A DNA stretch of 64,000 bases from Archilochus colubris (GCA_023079485.1 CM041097.1:18087158-18151157); one strand, 5' to 3'; counted from the first letter of the stretch, positions 1 through 12,589 are shown. Notes: generated by a model from the letters alone, not told the origin. Program-made: numbers and translations.

Positions 1-180
1 TCCCTTTAACAAGCCACTGCTCAGTTGTATTTGTCCTCAGCTTGTTCTCCTGCATAATTTAAAAGACAGCTGTCATAGCTACATGTTATCCTGTCTAAAA
101 ATCTGACATTTGTGCAGTGTTAAATAAACCCCATACTGTGCTCAGTGCTCCAGACCCCAGCCTGCCCCACAGCCAGGCCT

Positions 181-853
181 GGGGATGCCCCCCCAGGGCA
201 CTGGGGTGCAGGACCCTGCAGCCTGGGCTCAAACCAACCAGACTGATATTTGGGGAAAGGGTCAGAAATGCCAGGTGAGACGAGGTGAGACTGAGCAGTG
301 CTGTCTGCTCTGTGTTCTGTCCTCCAGGGAACCCATGGCGTTGCTGAGTGGCTGTGCCATGGCTGGGCTGCTCAGGTCTTACCTGGGGTTCACTCTGGGC
401 CTGGGGATGTCCCCCCAGGGCACTGGGGTGCAGGACTCTGCAGCCTGGGCTCAAACCAACCAGACTGATAGTCTGGGAGAGGGTCAGAAATGCCAGGTGA
501 GAAGAGGTGAGACTGAGCAGTGCTGTCTGCTTTGTGTTCTGTCCTCCAGGGAACCCACGGGATTGCTGGGTGGCCGTGCCATGGCTGGGCTGCTCACTTA
601 CCTGGGGCTCACTCTGGGCCTGGGGATGCCCCCCCAGGGCACTGGGGTGCAGGACCCTCCCTGCAGCCTGGGCTCAAACCAACCAGACTGATATTATGGG
701 AAAGGGTCAGAAAGGCCAGGTGAGAAGAGGTGAGATAAGCAGTGCTGTCTGCTTTGTGTTCTGTCCTCTACGGAACCCATGGCATTGTTGGGAGGCTGTG
801 CCATGGCTGGGCTGCTCAGGCAGCACCTCCTTACCTGGGGCTCACTCTGGGAA
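181..853. repeat. Tandem repeat, about 222-bp unit, three copies
   Basis: Three head-to-tail copies begin at the GGGGATG motif at 181, 403 and 622, so the periods are 222 and 219 bp. The third copy breaks off at about 853, where the expected GGGCCTGGGGATG is replaced by unrelated sequence. Units are GC-rich and differ by scattered substitutions and small indels. Both periods are multiples of three, which keeps one plus-strand frame open from 185 to 691 (168 codons). In that frame units of about 74 residues repeat, each with PQGTGVQD, TNQTD and CCLLCVLSSREP segments. A 4-bp insertion in copy 3 (near 655) breaks the frame. Each unit has a donor-like AG|GTGAGA (GT at 275, 497, 720). Copies 1 and 2 have an acceptor-like pyrimidine tract plus CAG (AG at 326-327 and 548-549); copy 3 has lost that AG. 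Most likely a minisatellite or small segmental tandem duplication. Coding use is unproven. Confidence 0.9.
185..691 (+). other. Open frame created by the 222-bp tandem repeat; probably not a gene
   Basis: This 168-codon frame lies entirely in the tandem array and is open because the repeat periods are divisible by three. The predicted peptide is two full repeats of about 74 residues plus a fragment. It is rich in Gly, Leu, Gln and Cys, with a short hydrophobic stretch (AMAGLL...LGLTLGLG) at the end of each unit. I recognise no domain. The start ATG lies in the first unit, and there is no visible promoter or polyadenylation signal tied to it. Reading frames in GC-rich repeats often stay open by chance, and the opposite strand is also open at 95-454. 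I list it only because repeat-encoded frames can become lineage-specific genes. Confidence 0.15.
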
Positions 854-3425
854 AGGGGTGGTTAATCCACAGCCTGAAAATGGTTTAGAGGGACAGCACT
901 GAGCTTGAGTGGAACAAAATGATGAAAAAACAACAGTGACAACTCAGCAAATCACGTTACACTAGCAAAGCAGGAGTTCCTTCAGGAAAAGTTAATTGCA
1001 TGGTGAAGACCATGAGATCAGGATCCTGGGACTTGGGACCTAATATACGCACTGCAAATGTGTATATCCTTTGGAGAAAAGGCTGTTTCCTGTTTAAAAC
1101 TTTAAAAATACTTAATTAAACTCTGTGGTTACCAATCCAAACACATTACACTATTTAGTCCATTAAAACTCTGAAAGCCTGTTACTTATCAGGGAGTGAT
1201 GGATCGATTGGATTTCATCTTCCTTCCTTCTGAGGCTGCTTTCATTTCCTGCAGCAGTGAACACTCCCCAGCAGACAGTGTTCACTGGCCACCACTGTAG
1301 CCCATTATAAAAAAAAAAAAAAATCTATTGTCACTTGGACAATATTTATATGAATATAGCTACATTTTATGAACTGTCCCTATTATTGTAACAAACCCAT
1401 ATGAAAGCTGGAGCTGGGTGACAATAATGACACCTGAGCAAGCACCACTGAATACACAGGGGCAATTATGCAGTCAGACCTTTTCTTTCTCACCCTTACA
1501 GACATTTTGCACAGCTGAGGCTCTCTTAGAAGTGGCATTCAGACTGGCTATAGGAATTCCTAAAAAAGAAACTCTCAGGACAAACATTACAACATTAGTG
1601 TCATAGGTAATGAATTTCCATAAGGATGATGTTCAAAGATATTTTTCTGAGGAGTTGTTCAGTCAGTGCTGATTTCATATTTTAGGTCTTTGCTTATCTT
1701 TAGCTGGGTGATACAAGCTGCTTAAGGCTGTTTTCCAGGTCTGTGCTTCCAAATGATTTTCCTTTTGCTCTGCCACTCCCTCAATTAAGGATGAAAAGCT
1801 GTAACAACAAAAAGATGCTGGACAGCACTAGTCACGAGTTTATCAGATTTCAAAATAAGAATTCTTACTGGGTGGTTTCCATCCTAATTTTCCTGGAGTA
1901 ATCTATACACCTTGTGTGTAAGTTTTATTTAGAGCTTTAAGAAGTTTGGGAAAAAAGAATGATGGCAATGATTTGATAATTCATGGGTCAGTAAGTCTGG
2001 TGCTTTTTCCTTAAGCACAAAGATCTATCTGAAACTCAGGATTTGCATTTTCAGGGCTTTTTCAGTTCAATGTGGTGAATCAGCTTAAGAAGATTTTCAC
2101 TGTCAGTAAGCAAAACTTGAGAGAACTCTCACTCTGATTCCTCCAGAATCTGAATTTGTTTTTTTAGTTGAGACATCAAGAGTAGTAGTAAAGAAGAAAG
2201 GGAAGACTTACTGTTCTTCCAGCAAACACAGCACCTCTGAACAGTGAGGGGCAAAAATTGCTATTATAAAATCAAATGTAGCCAGAAACTTCCAAAAGTG
2301 TCACCTTGGGCTTTTAAAATTCCTGACATCAATTTAACTCAAAATGATGCCCCAAGGGAAATGGGATTATATTATCTCTCCAGAAAATCTAAAAAAGCTT
2401 TGGCCTACGAGTCTGGTACAGTCAATGTTACATCCTTAAGTTCTTCAGTAATTAATCCTTTAAGATATCTATATTATTCTGTGGCTTCCAAAAAAATCAC
2501 CATTTGTTAGAGAAAGTGTTAGCAGCAGGAAGAAATGGTGTGAATTTTTTCCCTCCTACTGCAGCTACAGCCTTTTGGTTGCTCTGCTAATCACTTGGAT
2601 CAGACCACAGGACTTGGCTGATTGGCCTCCAAACTTTGCTCCTACCTGGAAGAGCCAGGATTAATCTTTTCAAGTGTCCCAGCACACACAGCCAGCATTG
2701 TACTCCTGGTCAGGGGGAGAATTTCTTAAGTCACATGCTTAGGGTTAAAAACTTGCTATTGAGTTGCAATATGTGACTAGGATTTAAGCCTCTGTTTTGT
2801 GTGATTAAGAGTAATTCTGAGCAATTAAAGAAAACAGTTCATTTGTGGCAGGTGGCAGAAAACTAAAGAAGATAATTACTCTTTTTAGCCATCTGTGTTA
2901 ACTGCCATTAGCAGAATTAAACTGAGATTCACCACTTTGAAATTCGAGGCAAAGTTCCTTTCTCTTAACTACATAATATAACATTCTCTGAAGTCTAATT
3001 ACAAAAAAAGTAATTTCACCCTGCTTGCCATGAGGTGCCTATTTGTTAATTTTATTAAAAATGAAGGCACCCCAAGATACAACAAATTGAACAGCTGCTT
3101 CTATTAAGTGTCTTCAAATTACTTGCTGGCTCTGAAAAACTGCCCAACTTTGAGTGAGTTTATCCTGGAAAGGCCTCATCTCCAACATCAGCAACTGCAG
3201 AAATGAGCTGCTGTTGGAAAGAAGAAACATTCCTACCCCTTAAATTAAGTGTCAAAACTCTGAAATAACTCAGCAGCCCTCCCTGGGTCTGCTGACAGTC
3301 CCAGTGCTGTTTGTAACCTTGTGAAGGGATCAGGAATCACCTTGCTGTTGTGGTACCTGTGCTGCAGAAAGGCTACCAGCAGGTATAGAAGTATTGGAGA
3401 CATGGAAAATACATGGAATCAAAGC
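854..3425. other. Single-copy noncoding DNA
   Basis: No gene or transposon is recognisable here. The stretch contains an A15 run at about 1,309-1,323, an octamer-like ATTTGCAT at 2,041-2,048, and short open frames at 1,418-1,606 and 2,244-2,510 that look like chance. An AT-rich part around 2,760-3,120 has many AATTA cores but no internal repetition. Confidence 0.6.
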
Positions 3426-3444
3426 AAAAAAAAAAAAAAAAAAA
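3426..3444. repeat. Poly-A tract (A19)
   Basis: An uninterrupted run of 19 A. The 250 bases upstream show no AATAAA signal and no retrogene or SINE body that I recognise, so I cannot say that it is the tail of a retroposed copy. Confidence 0.9.
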
Positions 3445-3766
3445 TAGCATGGGAAATCTTTCACAGTGTTTGTGCCTCTTGAAGACACTCACAGACTGCT
3501 AGGGAGTACGAAACAATTCTTCATCTTTAGCAGGATAAGGTGGATAGAGCACCAAGCAGTTACAGAGTGGTTCTGTAACTGATTCCAAGAAATAGGAAGT
3601 TCCTCTTAGCATGGTGTTTGGACTGGGTGGAAATGTGTGAGGAAAACCCAGTGAGTGCAAGTGCAAGACCTCTCCTGCTCTTCTGGGACTCAGGGCAGCT
3701 TGGGGTGCACCTTCTGTAGGGAAGCAGCACCTTGCTGAGGTTTCTAGATTTCTGTGTTTTCTCTAG

Positions 3767-4175
3767 ATCAGAAGTGAAGTCAGCAACAATCTTGAAGGGC
3801 AGAGATTTCATTTGTGGAAAAGTAAATATAGATACCCAGTGTTATCTAAGATGCTCTGTGACATCCACACAGCTGGCAAACAGGATGCAGGACTTAGGAG
3901 GACCCTCAGAACCAGTATCTGGGGGCCAGTCCAGACACTCTTCAGTGCCTAAAATGCCAATAAACTTGGATGTTGAGGCAAAAAAATCCCAGTTCAGGCA
4001 TTATATGGATGCAATTGCCAAGCTGACCAGGCAGCTGGAACAAGCTGTGCTGCAGCTACATCTAGATGAATTCCACACACATTTACATAGATTAGATGTG
4101 ATTTTTTATAAGGTTTCTCACTATGTTTATTGTGCTTTGGTCCATAAGTCATTGCAATGTTCCTTTAGCTGGTGA
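3767..4175 (+). other. Candidate 3'-terminal exon (unrecognised)
   Basis: A pyrimidine-rich tract ending in TTTTCTCTAG (AG at 3,765-3,766) is a strong splice-acceptor-like sequence. Directly downstream one frame stays open for about 135 codons to a TGA at 4,173-4,175, and AATAAA follows at 4,191-4,196. Together these fit a short last exon entered in phase with one leftover base. The predicted tail runs SEVKSATILKG, then a Ser/Gly/Pro-rich part (GGPSEPVSGGQSRHSSVP), then a likely amphipathic helix (YMDAIAKLTRQLEQAVLQLHLDEF). I recognise no family. Internal donor-like sites are weak (AAGGTTTCT near 4,110). No upstream exon with a matching donor was identified, so it could also be a degraded exon, a long-noncoding-RNA exon or chance. 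The track start codon upstream of the acceptor is not used in this model. Confidence 0.25.
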
Positions 4176-4190
4176 GATGTCTTTATTTGA

Positions 4191-4196
4191 AATAAA
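4191..4196 (+). promoter_or_regulatory. AATAAA polyadenylation-signal-like hexamer
   Basis: A canonical AATAAA hexamer lies 15 bases after the stop of the candidate terminal exon. The short spacing would give an unusually short 3' UTR. The hexamer is common by chance in AT-rich DNA, so it matters only together with the acceptor and open frame upstream. Confidence 0.2.
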
Positions 4197-4199
4197 GAA

Positions 4200-7100
4200 A
4201 ATATTTGCTATGGAGGAAGTATAAACAAGTTGAATTCTAATGACTGCTTTATGGTAAATAACAAGACAGTTATTCAAATCTCTATGAACCAGAAATGCTG
4301 GCAGTGGTGTTGCTAAGCTTGCTTTGCTCTGTAGCTGCCTGTCCTTCCTGCATACTTCTTTCTTCATTATTCCCTTTTTGAGCTGTGTTCTGGGACTTCA
4401 GCACAAAGGAATGAAGGGAGTGGGAGGCAGAAAGTGTGCAGGAGAACAAAAGCCTTTCAAATAACTCTTTCAGACACATTTCACACTTTAATTGAATAAA
4501 CTGTACAGAAAATCCTATGTCTGTAGTATACAACTCCCTAGGTGCTCTCAGCTACTATATCTGCAGCTGTTTGTATTCAAACTGGGTAATTTAATATGCC
4601 TGTATCAGTATATACTGTACAGAGCATTTTCAAATCAAATGGCTGTGAATTTAGACTTGGAACAAAGCAAACACCCTCTGAAGAGAGACACTGCCTCTCT
4701 CCTTGGACTTTAGTGTTCACCTCTCAATAAGCAACATTAAAACCCCTGCACTTTGCTGAGCTGTAAGCTCTGTTTCCAACGAGTGCCTAATGTCACCAAG
4801 ATGACACACATGCACAGAAAAATGTATGTATCATGTCAGCTGGCAAATCAGCTGCTGCCTGGTATGTTCCCCAAGGGGAAAGATTCATGCATAAGGCTGC
4901 CAAAAGAAGGGTCATGATTCAGTTTGGCAGGGGCATAGCCTGGACACACTTTCCTTTAATTGCTCCTTGTCACGTGAGATGTGACACTGTGGCTAAAATA
5001 ATACAGAAAATAGACACAAACAATCTCATATATGCCACACTCTCTAAATGCCCTGTTTGTTCTGCTGGTGGTCATTAAAGAGAAAAATAATTAGTGTTTC
5101 ATTTTCTCCCATTTTTCCCCTCCATCATTTCTGCCTGAATGATGCAGGAGTCAACATAAAGGAACCACAGTAGACTAGAAACAGGATCATTTTTTCATGC
5201 CTGTTTACTAATCCTATAATCAAACTGCTTGTGCACTTTGTAACTTCATCAACACAGGGAAGAAAGGCTAAAGATACCTCCTAAAAGTCTCCCTGTAAAG
5301 CCTGATGGCCAGGGGTGTCCTACAGTTTATTCCCAGCAGGAAGCAGTGTAATTGTCAGCTCCAGGTTTCTCTCCTAAAGAGCAGTTCACTGGTGAAGGGA
5401 GGAAAAAAAAAATGTGAACAAGATTGTACAAATTTGGCATATGGTAGAGAAACTGCAGAGGCTGAAAGTAATTCAGCAGCTACCAACTCCAGGACAGATT
5501 GCCATGCTCCTGGAATCACATCTCTCCTTTTCCAATTGCAATGCCCAAACAGGTTTGATTTATTGGAGGTGCCACTTCTAGCAAGGGTAGATTGGGGAGG
5601 AAGAAACTTCATGTGTGCTTGTTCTTTGGGGTGGCTTTGCTGGGCATGAGGAATATTAGAGAGCTGGAAGGAGGGATGGAGAGTGGAGGAATGGGTTTTT
5701 GGTGTTAAGACATAACTGAGATACATTCACAGGTAATGCATAATGCTTCTAGGGGCTATCCTATGGTCTGAATGTTACTACAGTGATCATTTAGTCCCTT
5801 TACTGAGCTCAGATCTCACAAAATGAAGTAAACTGACCACGAAGGACTGCAGAGGATTCCACTGTCACCAGGGTGCCACTGGGCACAGATGTGTCCTGGC
5901 CTGGTTAATGTCTCCCTGGAACAGGAGTGCTGCTTCACCCCAAGAACACCCCCCTGGCCCTGGCTCAGCTGGACACCTTGTGGTCCAGGACAGAGGTTAC
6001 AGATGTGGTGGGGCAGAGGATGGCTGTGGGGCAGACAAGCAAAGGGAACACTTCAGCCATGACATGAGTGGGCACAATGTCCTGAGGTACCCAGGGAACC
6101 AGCAGGCACCAGCCTGGCTTCCCAGCTGATCATTTACAAGAGAAAGGTCTTTGTTTCCCTTGTCCCCTGGAAGCTCTCTGGCTCCTTGTGCAATCAGCAT
6201 TAAGAGAAGGTCCAGTGTTTGAAGGAGTCACCCATTTAATTGTATCAAAGCAAAGGTTTAACCACAAAAGCTGCCAGGCACTCCCACAATTATCATTTAT
6301 CAGCCAAAGAGAATGTCCTCAGGTTATGTTTTTATCAAATGTTTATTGATTTAAGCTTTGGGCATTTTAAGAGGATTAGAAATTATTACTTCTGATTTGA
6401 ATAGTGTTTAGAGAACAGAAATAAAATTCAAAAGAGTGCATTTAGAAAACAAAGAGGTTTTTAAAGAATTGTACAAGAGTAATATTTGATAACTCCAGTC
6501 CTTTGTAGCAAAAAAAAAAAAAAAAAAAAGGTCTGTATACAGCAAGCAGCTAGGTATTAAAAATAAAGCAGGATTATTTTTCATTTCAGGAAAGACTTTG
6601 CTCTTCCCTGTGACTCCATTCAGAGTAGTAGAGGATATCAGGTCCCCCAAAATTCTTTGCAGTTAATGTAAGAAGACAGAAATAAGGAGAGCTGCTTCTC
6701 CTATTTTTTACTCTCACCTGATTTAGCAGCCCAATTATTCACAAACACCTGAAAAATGATGACATTCCAGTGTTTTTTATTTGAAATGCAGCCAGGAATC
6801 ATGGCTTGGGGGTTTGAACTCTGTGGTGCTTGGTCCCTCAGGAGAGGTTCTGGCTGATGCTGGGGGGGAATCTTCTTGCCTATTTCAGGGGAAGCTGAAC
6901 ACCATAGAGAAGTGGTCATCAGCACCCAGTCCTAAATAGAAATGACACACTCTTTGGGATATAAATATGTTATCTATCAGACTGTGTCTCTGAAACAGCT
7001 TAATCATATCAAACTAATAATGCCTTGAATCTGGAGCTGATCTTTACCCAGGGCTCAGCACTAACACACACTAACGATGTGCTGCTGAACCAGCCCTGGA

Positions 7101-7714
7101 TGTCCCCTGTCACCAAACACAGCCCTGCAGAGTTTGTGGTGCCCTGAGCATCACTGGGAGGTTTTCTGTGTTTCACCTACAGCCCTGATCTTCTCTCAAG
7201 GAGGTTAATTCAAGGGTGTGTTTATATACACAAAATTATGGCCTTTATGGGTTTGTCCTATGTGTGTCCATAACAGTGTGAAATGTGTTTATATCTGAAC
7301 CCTGTTTGAAGTGCAAGGCATCCTACACAGCAATCTGTCAGTGCCTAAAGAGCCTGGGGCTAGGAGTAGACATTTACTTACAGAATCTTTAGACTATTTT
7401 AAATGGGCCTTTGGGACCTCCCTACTGACCAGCCTAGAACATGCCCTTCTGTAACATCTCTCTCTGCTATTTCTTTTAATTGACTAACCTCAACACTGGC
7501 TCTTCAAAATCACTTTAACCCAAACATGCCCCCGGTCTGAAGCTCCTAATGACCTTCCCCTGGCCCTAAACACATCTGGCTGAGACAATGCAAACATCAT
7601 TTGGAAGATGAGTAAATTCAATAACTCAATTACCACTGCACCAAAATAACATTTATCAAACACTGGCCACAGTGGTTTGGATCTTGAGCCCTCTCTGTTT
7701 CAGGGGCACAGCAT
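4200..7714. other. Single-copy noncoding DNA
   Basis: No credible exon or transposon. Short open frames at 4,833-5,078, 5,305-5,649 and 5,908-6,129 show no domain or splice support. The part at 5,880-6,130 is locally GC-rich. An A20 run lies at 6,510-6,529. The interval 6,960-7,330 is mixed sequence with no repeat structure. Confidence 0.6.
6510..6529. repeat. Poly-A tract (A20)
   Basis: An uninterrupted run of 20 A with no recognisable retroposon body on either side. Confidence 0.9.
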
Positions 7715-7724
7715 TTGGGTGAGA

Positions 7725-7965
7725 GTAACTAATCGATTTAGGAATGATTAAATAGAAATTTGTAACACTTGGCATTATTAAACCTTCAATCTTCATTACA
7801 ACTGCTTAACGATTACATCATGGGCTGTGTAAAATAAATTAACAGGAGCTGGAAACAATCTAATCATAAAGAAAGCAAGCAAAGGTATTAGACTAGTGTT
7901 CAATAGAAAGCCTAATAAAAATACATATATTGTGGCATTATTAGTAGGTTGTAAACACTGAGGTT
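7725..7965. promoter_or_regulatory. AT-rich block dense in homeodomain-type sites; candidate conserved element
   Basis: About 240 bp of complex, non-repetitive AT-rich sequence is packed with homeodomain-like cores. It has a palindromic AATCGATT at 7,731-7,738 (CUX/ONECUT type), TGATTAAAT at 7,745, CATTATTAAA at about 7,773, AACGATTACATCA at about 7,808, CTAATCATAAA at about 7,860, and CATTATTAG at about 7,937. The low CpG and dense TAAT/ATTA cores resemble developmental enhancers and conserved noncoding elements of vertebrate gene deserts. The function is inferred; conservation was not tested. Confidence 0.3.
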
Positions 7966-7990
7966 TGGAGGAGTTTCAAGCCTGACAAAT

Positions 7991-10900
7991 TTAAACAGCC
8001 CAACAAGACCCTCCCCCTGGCTAGCATCTAACATTGAACTCATTTATTTTAAAAGGTCTAATTTAGTGGTAGAGCCAGCAGCCTGAGGGCTAGAGATGAA
8101 TAACAGGTCACCCTCTGCATCCTCCTCTCAGACAGAAGAAATGTTTCCTTCACAGCCAGCCTGTGTCCCAGCTGCTCCTCCCAGGCTTCCCACTCTTATC
8201 CTTTGCCTGGAGCTCAATGTGTTCCTTGTTTCACCTACTCCTTCATCCATCCAGCAGGGCCTCTCCTTTTCCTCTTTCAGGACCAAAGCATTCAACATTT
8301 CACAGAAGTTAATTGTAAGAATAATTTAGAAAACTCTGCAAAATATTTTCAAGTGTTTTCCTACCTTCTCTGTCCAAAGCCTGACCTTCCTACAATTATT
8401 CAGCCTGGCAAACCATTCTGTGGATAAGACACCTATTTTGAAAGCATCATTACTGTTACTGCTAAAGGAAATCCCTGCATTCCTTTGCATTTTTCCCTGG
8501 CCAGCTAATACCTGGATACGTTTGGTCCCTGGATCACTACAGATCACCAAGTGCTAACATGGAAAATTCTTTTGAGGCCATCCAAGACCAAAGCTGCATT
8601 CAGGCAGTGTGAAAGCAGCTCAGAGGTACTCCCCTGTTTTACACTGTCACCAAAGTCACCCTGAGATCCCAGGAAACTTTCCATGTTGCTGTAACCCAGA
8701 TTTGCTCTTCCTGCTTTGGACTTCCATCCAGCTCTGCTTGCCTGGTATTGGAGAATGGGGGCCAGAAAGTTCCAAACCCACAAATTTAATCTCCAGCAGT
8801 GAAGTGTAAATAACTTCTAGCTAACTCTACATGTAAGTTCCAGAAATAAAGTAGCCTTTTTCATTTCCCACTAGCACCTCATCCAGGTGGGGACAGAAAA
8901 CCAAGCAATGAACCTGACCCTGAATAACTAATAAAGTAAAACCAAAACTAAAACAGAAATAAAAAGATTTAATTAATATCAAATACTAGTCAGAAAGGCA
9001 GGGAGGTTTTCCAACACATCAACCATTATTACTAAAATGAAAAATGATTTATATCACAATTCTCCTCCTGTTAAATCTGGAATGTAAGTTTAAGTCACCA
9101 CATGACATAAAATAAATAATAAATCAAATGTTATTGACAGTGATAAATACAGTTCCTTGTTTCTTTTTCAGAAATTAATCAAAAGATGGCTATATGCAAA
9201 TGGCTCAGGCCTGTAATTTTCTTCCAGTCCCAACCCCATATCAAATATTGGTATTATGTTCAAAGCTGTGGTTTTTTAAGGCTCAGAAAACAGACCATTA
9301 AGCAACAGCAATCAGCATGGGGTATAACTATTCAAGACACTTTTTTTTTTTTTAATTTAAAGAAATTTTTCTGAAATGGAATGGTCAAAAAACCCCCAGA
9401 GATGAATATTTGGCAGGTATAAAGCTGTGAAATGGGCTGCAAGATAACCAGGATGCTGCTTAATCCTCTGAAGTTAGGGCACACATGCAGGAGAGTAAAT
9501 GCAGATGTACATGTCAGGCTTGAATTCCAGGTTTAGCATTATTAAACCAAAGGCCACAAGGTTAACACCAAAGTTATGAACTGATTAATTGATTTATACT
9601 TGTACACCACTTGATTATAGCTCTTGCTTATTTACTTCCATCAAACCTTGCACACATGCATCCTCAACTAAATCTCTGCAATTAGTGCCCCTGCCATGGG
9701 GAGGAGGCTGCTTTGTGTCAGCTGAGAAAGCTTTGCCACAAAGGGAACAAATCATTCCTTTTTAAAGGGAAAGCTTTAAAACTTTACCACTACTGCTTTT
9801 CTGTCCTCCTTAATCCATCCCATAAAACACCTCTTTAGTAGGCAGATAAATAGGATGAAGAACAGGTAGAATGGGAAGCTGAGGAAGGCAGAAATATTAA
9901 CCTGGACAAAAAGCATCAGGTTTGCAAGTTGTACTGAAGTAGCAGGGGAGGAAGTTTGTTCTGTTTCTGGCTGTTTCACATCTTACGGTGTTTCTCTAAG
10001 AACAAAGCTTGTCCTTTAAGGCAAGGCAAGCTGATGATAGTGATCCAGAGAAAAAAGCTCATCTCTGCACCCACTGCCTTAGAACCCAGCTCTAAAGTCA
10101 ACAGAAGGATTTCTGTGGATTTCAAATGCCTTCACGTTGGGCTCAGGGAGCACACGTGTCCCATGAGAGCTTCCAGAAAACATCAGTCTAGAAATTCACA
10201 CGCTTTCACTTAGTTTATTTTATGAGTGCTCTGCACTACATCAGAGATTATCTCTGTGGCTGATACAAATGTCATTTTGTGTAGGGCTGGACTAACATCA
10301 TCACTGCCACAGCCTGAGCAGACCAATTCCCAGAGCTGGCTTTTTATTTCATGAAACTCTGGTGAGACAGATTCTGGGTTTATTATTTTTCTAAATAATA
10401 TTATCTAGACCAGAAAATGTTAAATATGCCTCTATCTTTGATAGCCCAGTGAGGCAGATTTGGATTAACTGCCCAGGCTAGAATATAAGTTCACCATAAA
10501 GTTGGTGGTCAGAACTAATTCCCTTTCTACTGTCTATGGTACTCAGGTTTTGAACATCAAACAAGTATTTCTAGGTCTGTTTTCTAAGGCTGATCCTTTC
10601 TTCTATTTATATGAACTATCTAAAGAAACCATTCATGCCATACCTGTGCTGCAGGAAGAATGGGGTTTGTATCTGAATTCCTGAATATTCATTTTGACCA
10701 AAATATTTGAAAGTTGTTCAAATTCCACCATATAATGGCATCTACTCAGTAATCCAGGCACTGAAAAGAAGCAGACTGCTGCTTTTCAATGAAGTTTGCA
10801 AAGATGCTATAACCAAGACTAAGGAATCAGTAGCTGAGCCCAGTCCCAAAGCTTGTGGTCATGTGCATTATTTAACCTCTGAGACTGGAGGGTGCTGTGA

Positions 10901-12589
10901 CACTTGACTGGTGTCTACTCAGGCTTTTAGTTGAGTCCTAGGAAGCTCGAAGCTTGGACAGACAGCTGTGCTTGGTTATCAGTGACAATGCCTGGGCATC
11001 TTTTCAGCTGTTTGACTTTGTTAAGCTCTGTTTAGCTTCTGCAGACAGTTTTAGGACTTGCTACTGATGCACATCCCATTAAGCTCTGCACTGAGCTGAC
11101 TGAGGAGCAATGGACAGCAGATGTGGGACAACGCTGCACCAACAGCATGGGTGTGTTATCAGTGTGCCTGGCAGCCCATGAGCTTTCCTGTCTTCTTGAA
11201 AGACACTTTGAACTGATTAGTACAGCAGGAACGCATCCCTCCTGCTTTGGCTGTGATGATCATCTGCCACAGGGTGAAGTACTGAATCTCTGGGACACTG
11301 GCAAGAGTTAGGACTCGTGGTAGTTCTTTTATTTCTTGCTTATTTCTGGAGAAATAAAGAGTATAATGTGGAACAGTAAAGCTAATCTGAAACATTTTAA
11401 CTGGATGTGTTTTAGTTGGCAGGATAATAATAACTTAGTAATAACCTCACAACAGCACTGGGTGTATCAGAGAAGGAATGCAGGCTGTGCTCATAAATGT
11501 CCAAGTGTTTATGGAGGAGGATAAATTTATTCCCAGAGTTCACCAGCTGCTACTGAGCAAGTTCTCACTATTCTGTTTTAGATTTCTATAAGTGTTGCTG
11601 GGTAGCTGTGTCTAAGTCAGCCTCTTAAATCATCTGGGCACAGCAGGACACAGGCAAAAGAGATTATGTTCTGGTGGCAAAGAACCCTCAGAGTGTCAGC
11701 CCTCTGACTACCTGGTGCTCTTAGTGTTTTGTGTAAAACGTGCACACCTACTTGTGTCAGTCTGGTGTTTGGAAGCCATCAGCACAGATAGTTCTGTCTG
11801 AATACCAAAGCAAATACTGCTATGGGGATTCCAGAAATCCAACATAACCTCTGGGAAAGCAGTGTTGTTACTCTGATACTGGGAGGAATGCTTGAAGACA
11901 CAGGTGGTAGATTAAGCAGCACAAAAAGGACACATTTTGATGGGACATCCCAACCAGTTCAACAATAAAATCAGCAAAGTGATAAAAATGGGAGAGAACT
12001 AATGAGTTTTCCTGGAGTTTAAGCTTCTTGTGTTTCTCCTTCTTTCTGAACCCTTAAGGTTGGGTCTCAAAAGAGGCAAAGGAGAAACAGATGTCACTCT
12101 GGATGTCCTTTTAAGTGGTGAATCCATCTCATTCATTTGCTAGAGCCTATGTCCTGGTTGTTCTTAAAGAACACATAGTTCAAAAGCACCTGAAACTGCA
12201 CTCCTTTAATGAATACTTCAGGTTCTGAGGACTCTAAAGTTGTGACTAAATGAAGGAAACACAAGTATAATCAGGTGAACTTTGTTTTAAAAAGCAATTT
12301 TACCTTCAAAGGTAATTTTTTATTGGTATCTTTGTTTGGCATTCTCAGACTCTAATTTCTAAAGCTGAATTACAAACCCATGAAGAATGCAGTCACTCTT
12401 TAGGTACCAAACCAGCCACAGTTGTATTGGTGCAAATGATACCATTCTAACACAATAATCAAATGAGATTCTCATGAACTGTTCTGTAATCCAATAAAGT
12501 AAGGGCCTTTTTAAAAAAAAAAACCTTTATCAATCTCAATCTGGAATATTTACATACATATCACAAATAGGGGATGAATGGGAACTGGA
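7991..12589. other. Single-copy noncoding DNA
   Basis: No recognised gene. It contains an octamer ATGCAAAT at 9,194-9,201, a T13 run at 9,341-9,353, and a homeodomain-rich patch at about 9,535-9,610 that shares the CATTATTAAACC motif with the block at 7.77 kb. Two successive short plus-strand frames (10,502-10,684 and 10,707-10,907) lack splice support and any known domain. An A10 run lies near 12,514. Confidence 0.55.
9341..9353. repeat. Poly-T tract (T13)
   Basis: A T13 run followed by AATTTAAAG. It is read here as a simple homopolymer, with no attached retroposon body visible. Confidence 0.85.

Noticed and set aside
3170..3444. Retroposed copy ending in the A19 tract
   Set aside because: No AATAAA, no recognisable gene or SINE body and no target-site duplication around the tract.
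10502..10907. Two adjacent short plus-strand frames as one broken gene
   Set aside because: Neither peptide resembles a known family and there is no splice or frameshift evidence linking them.
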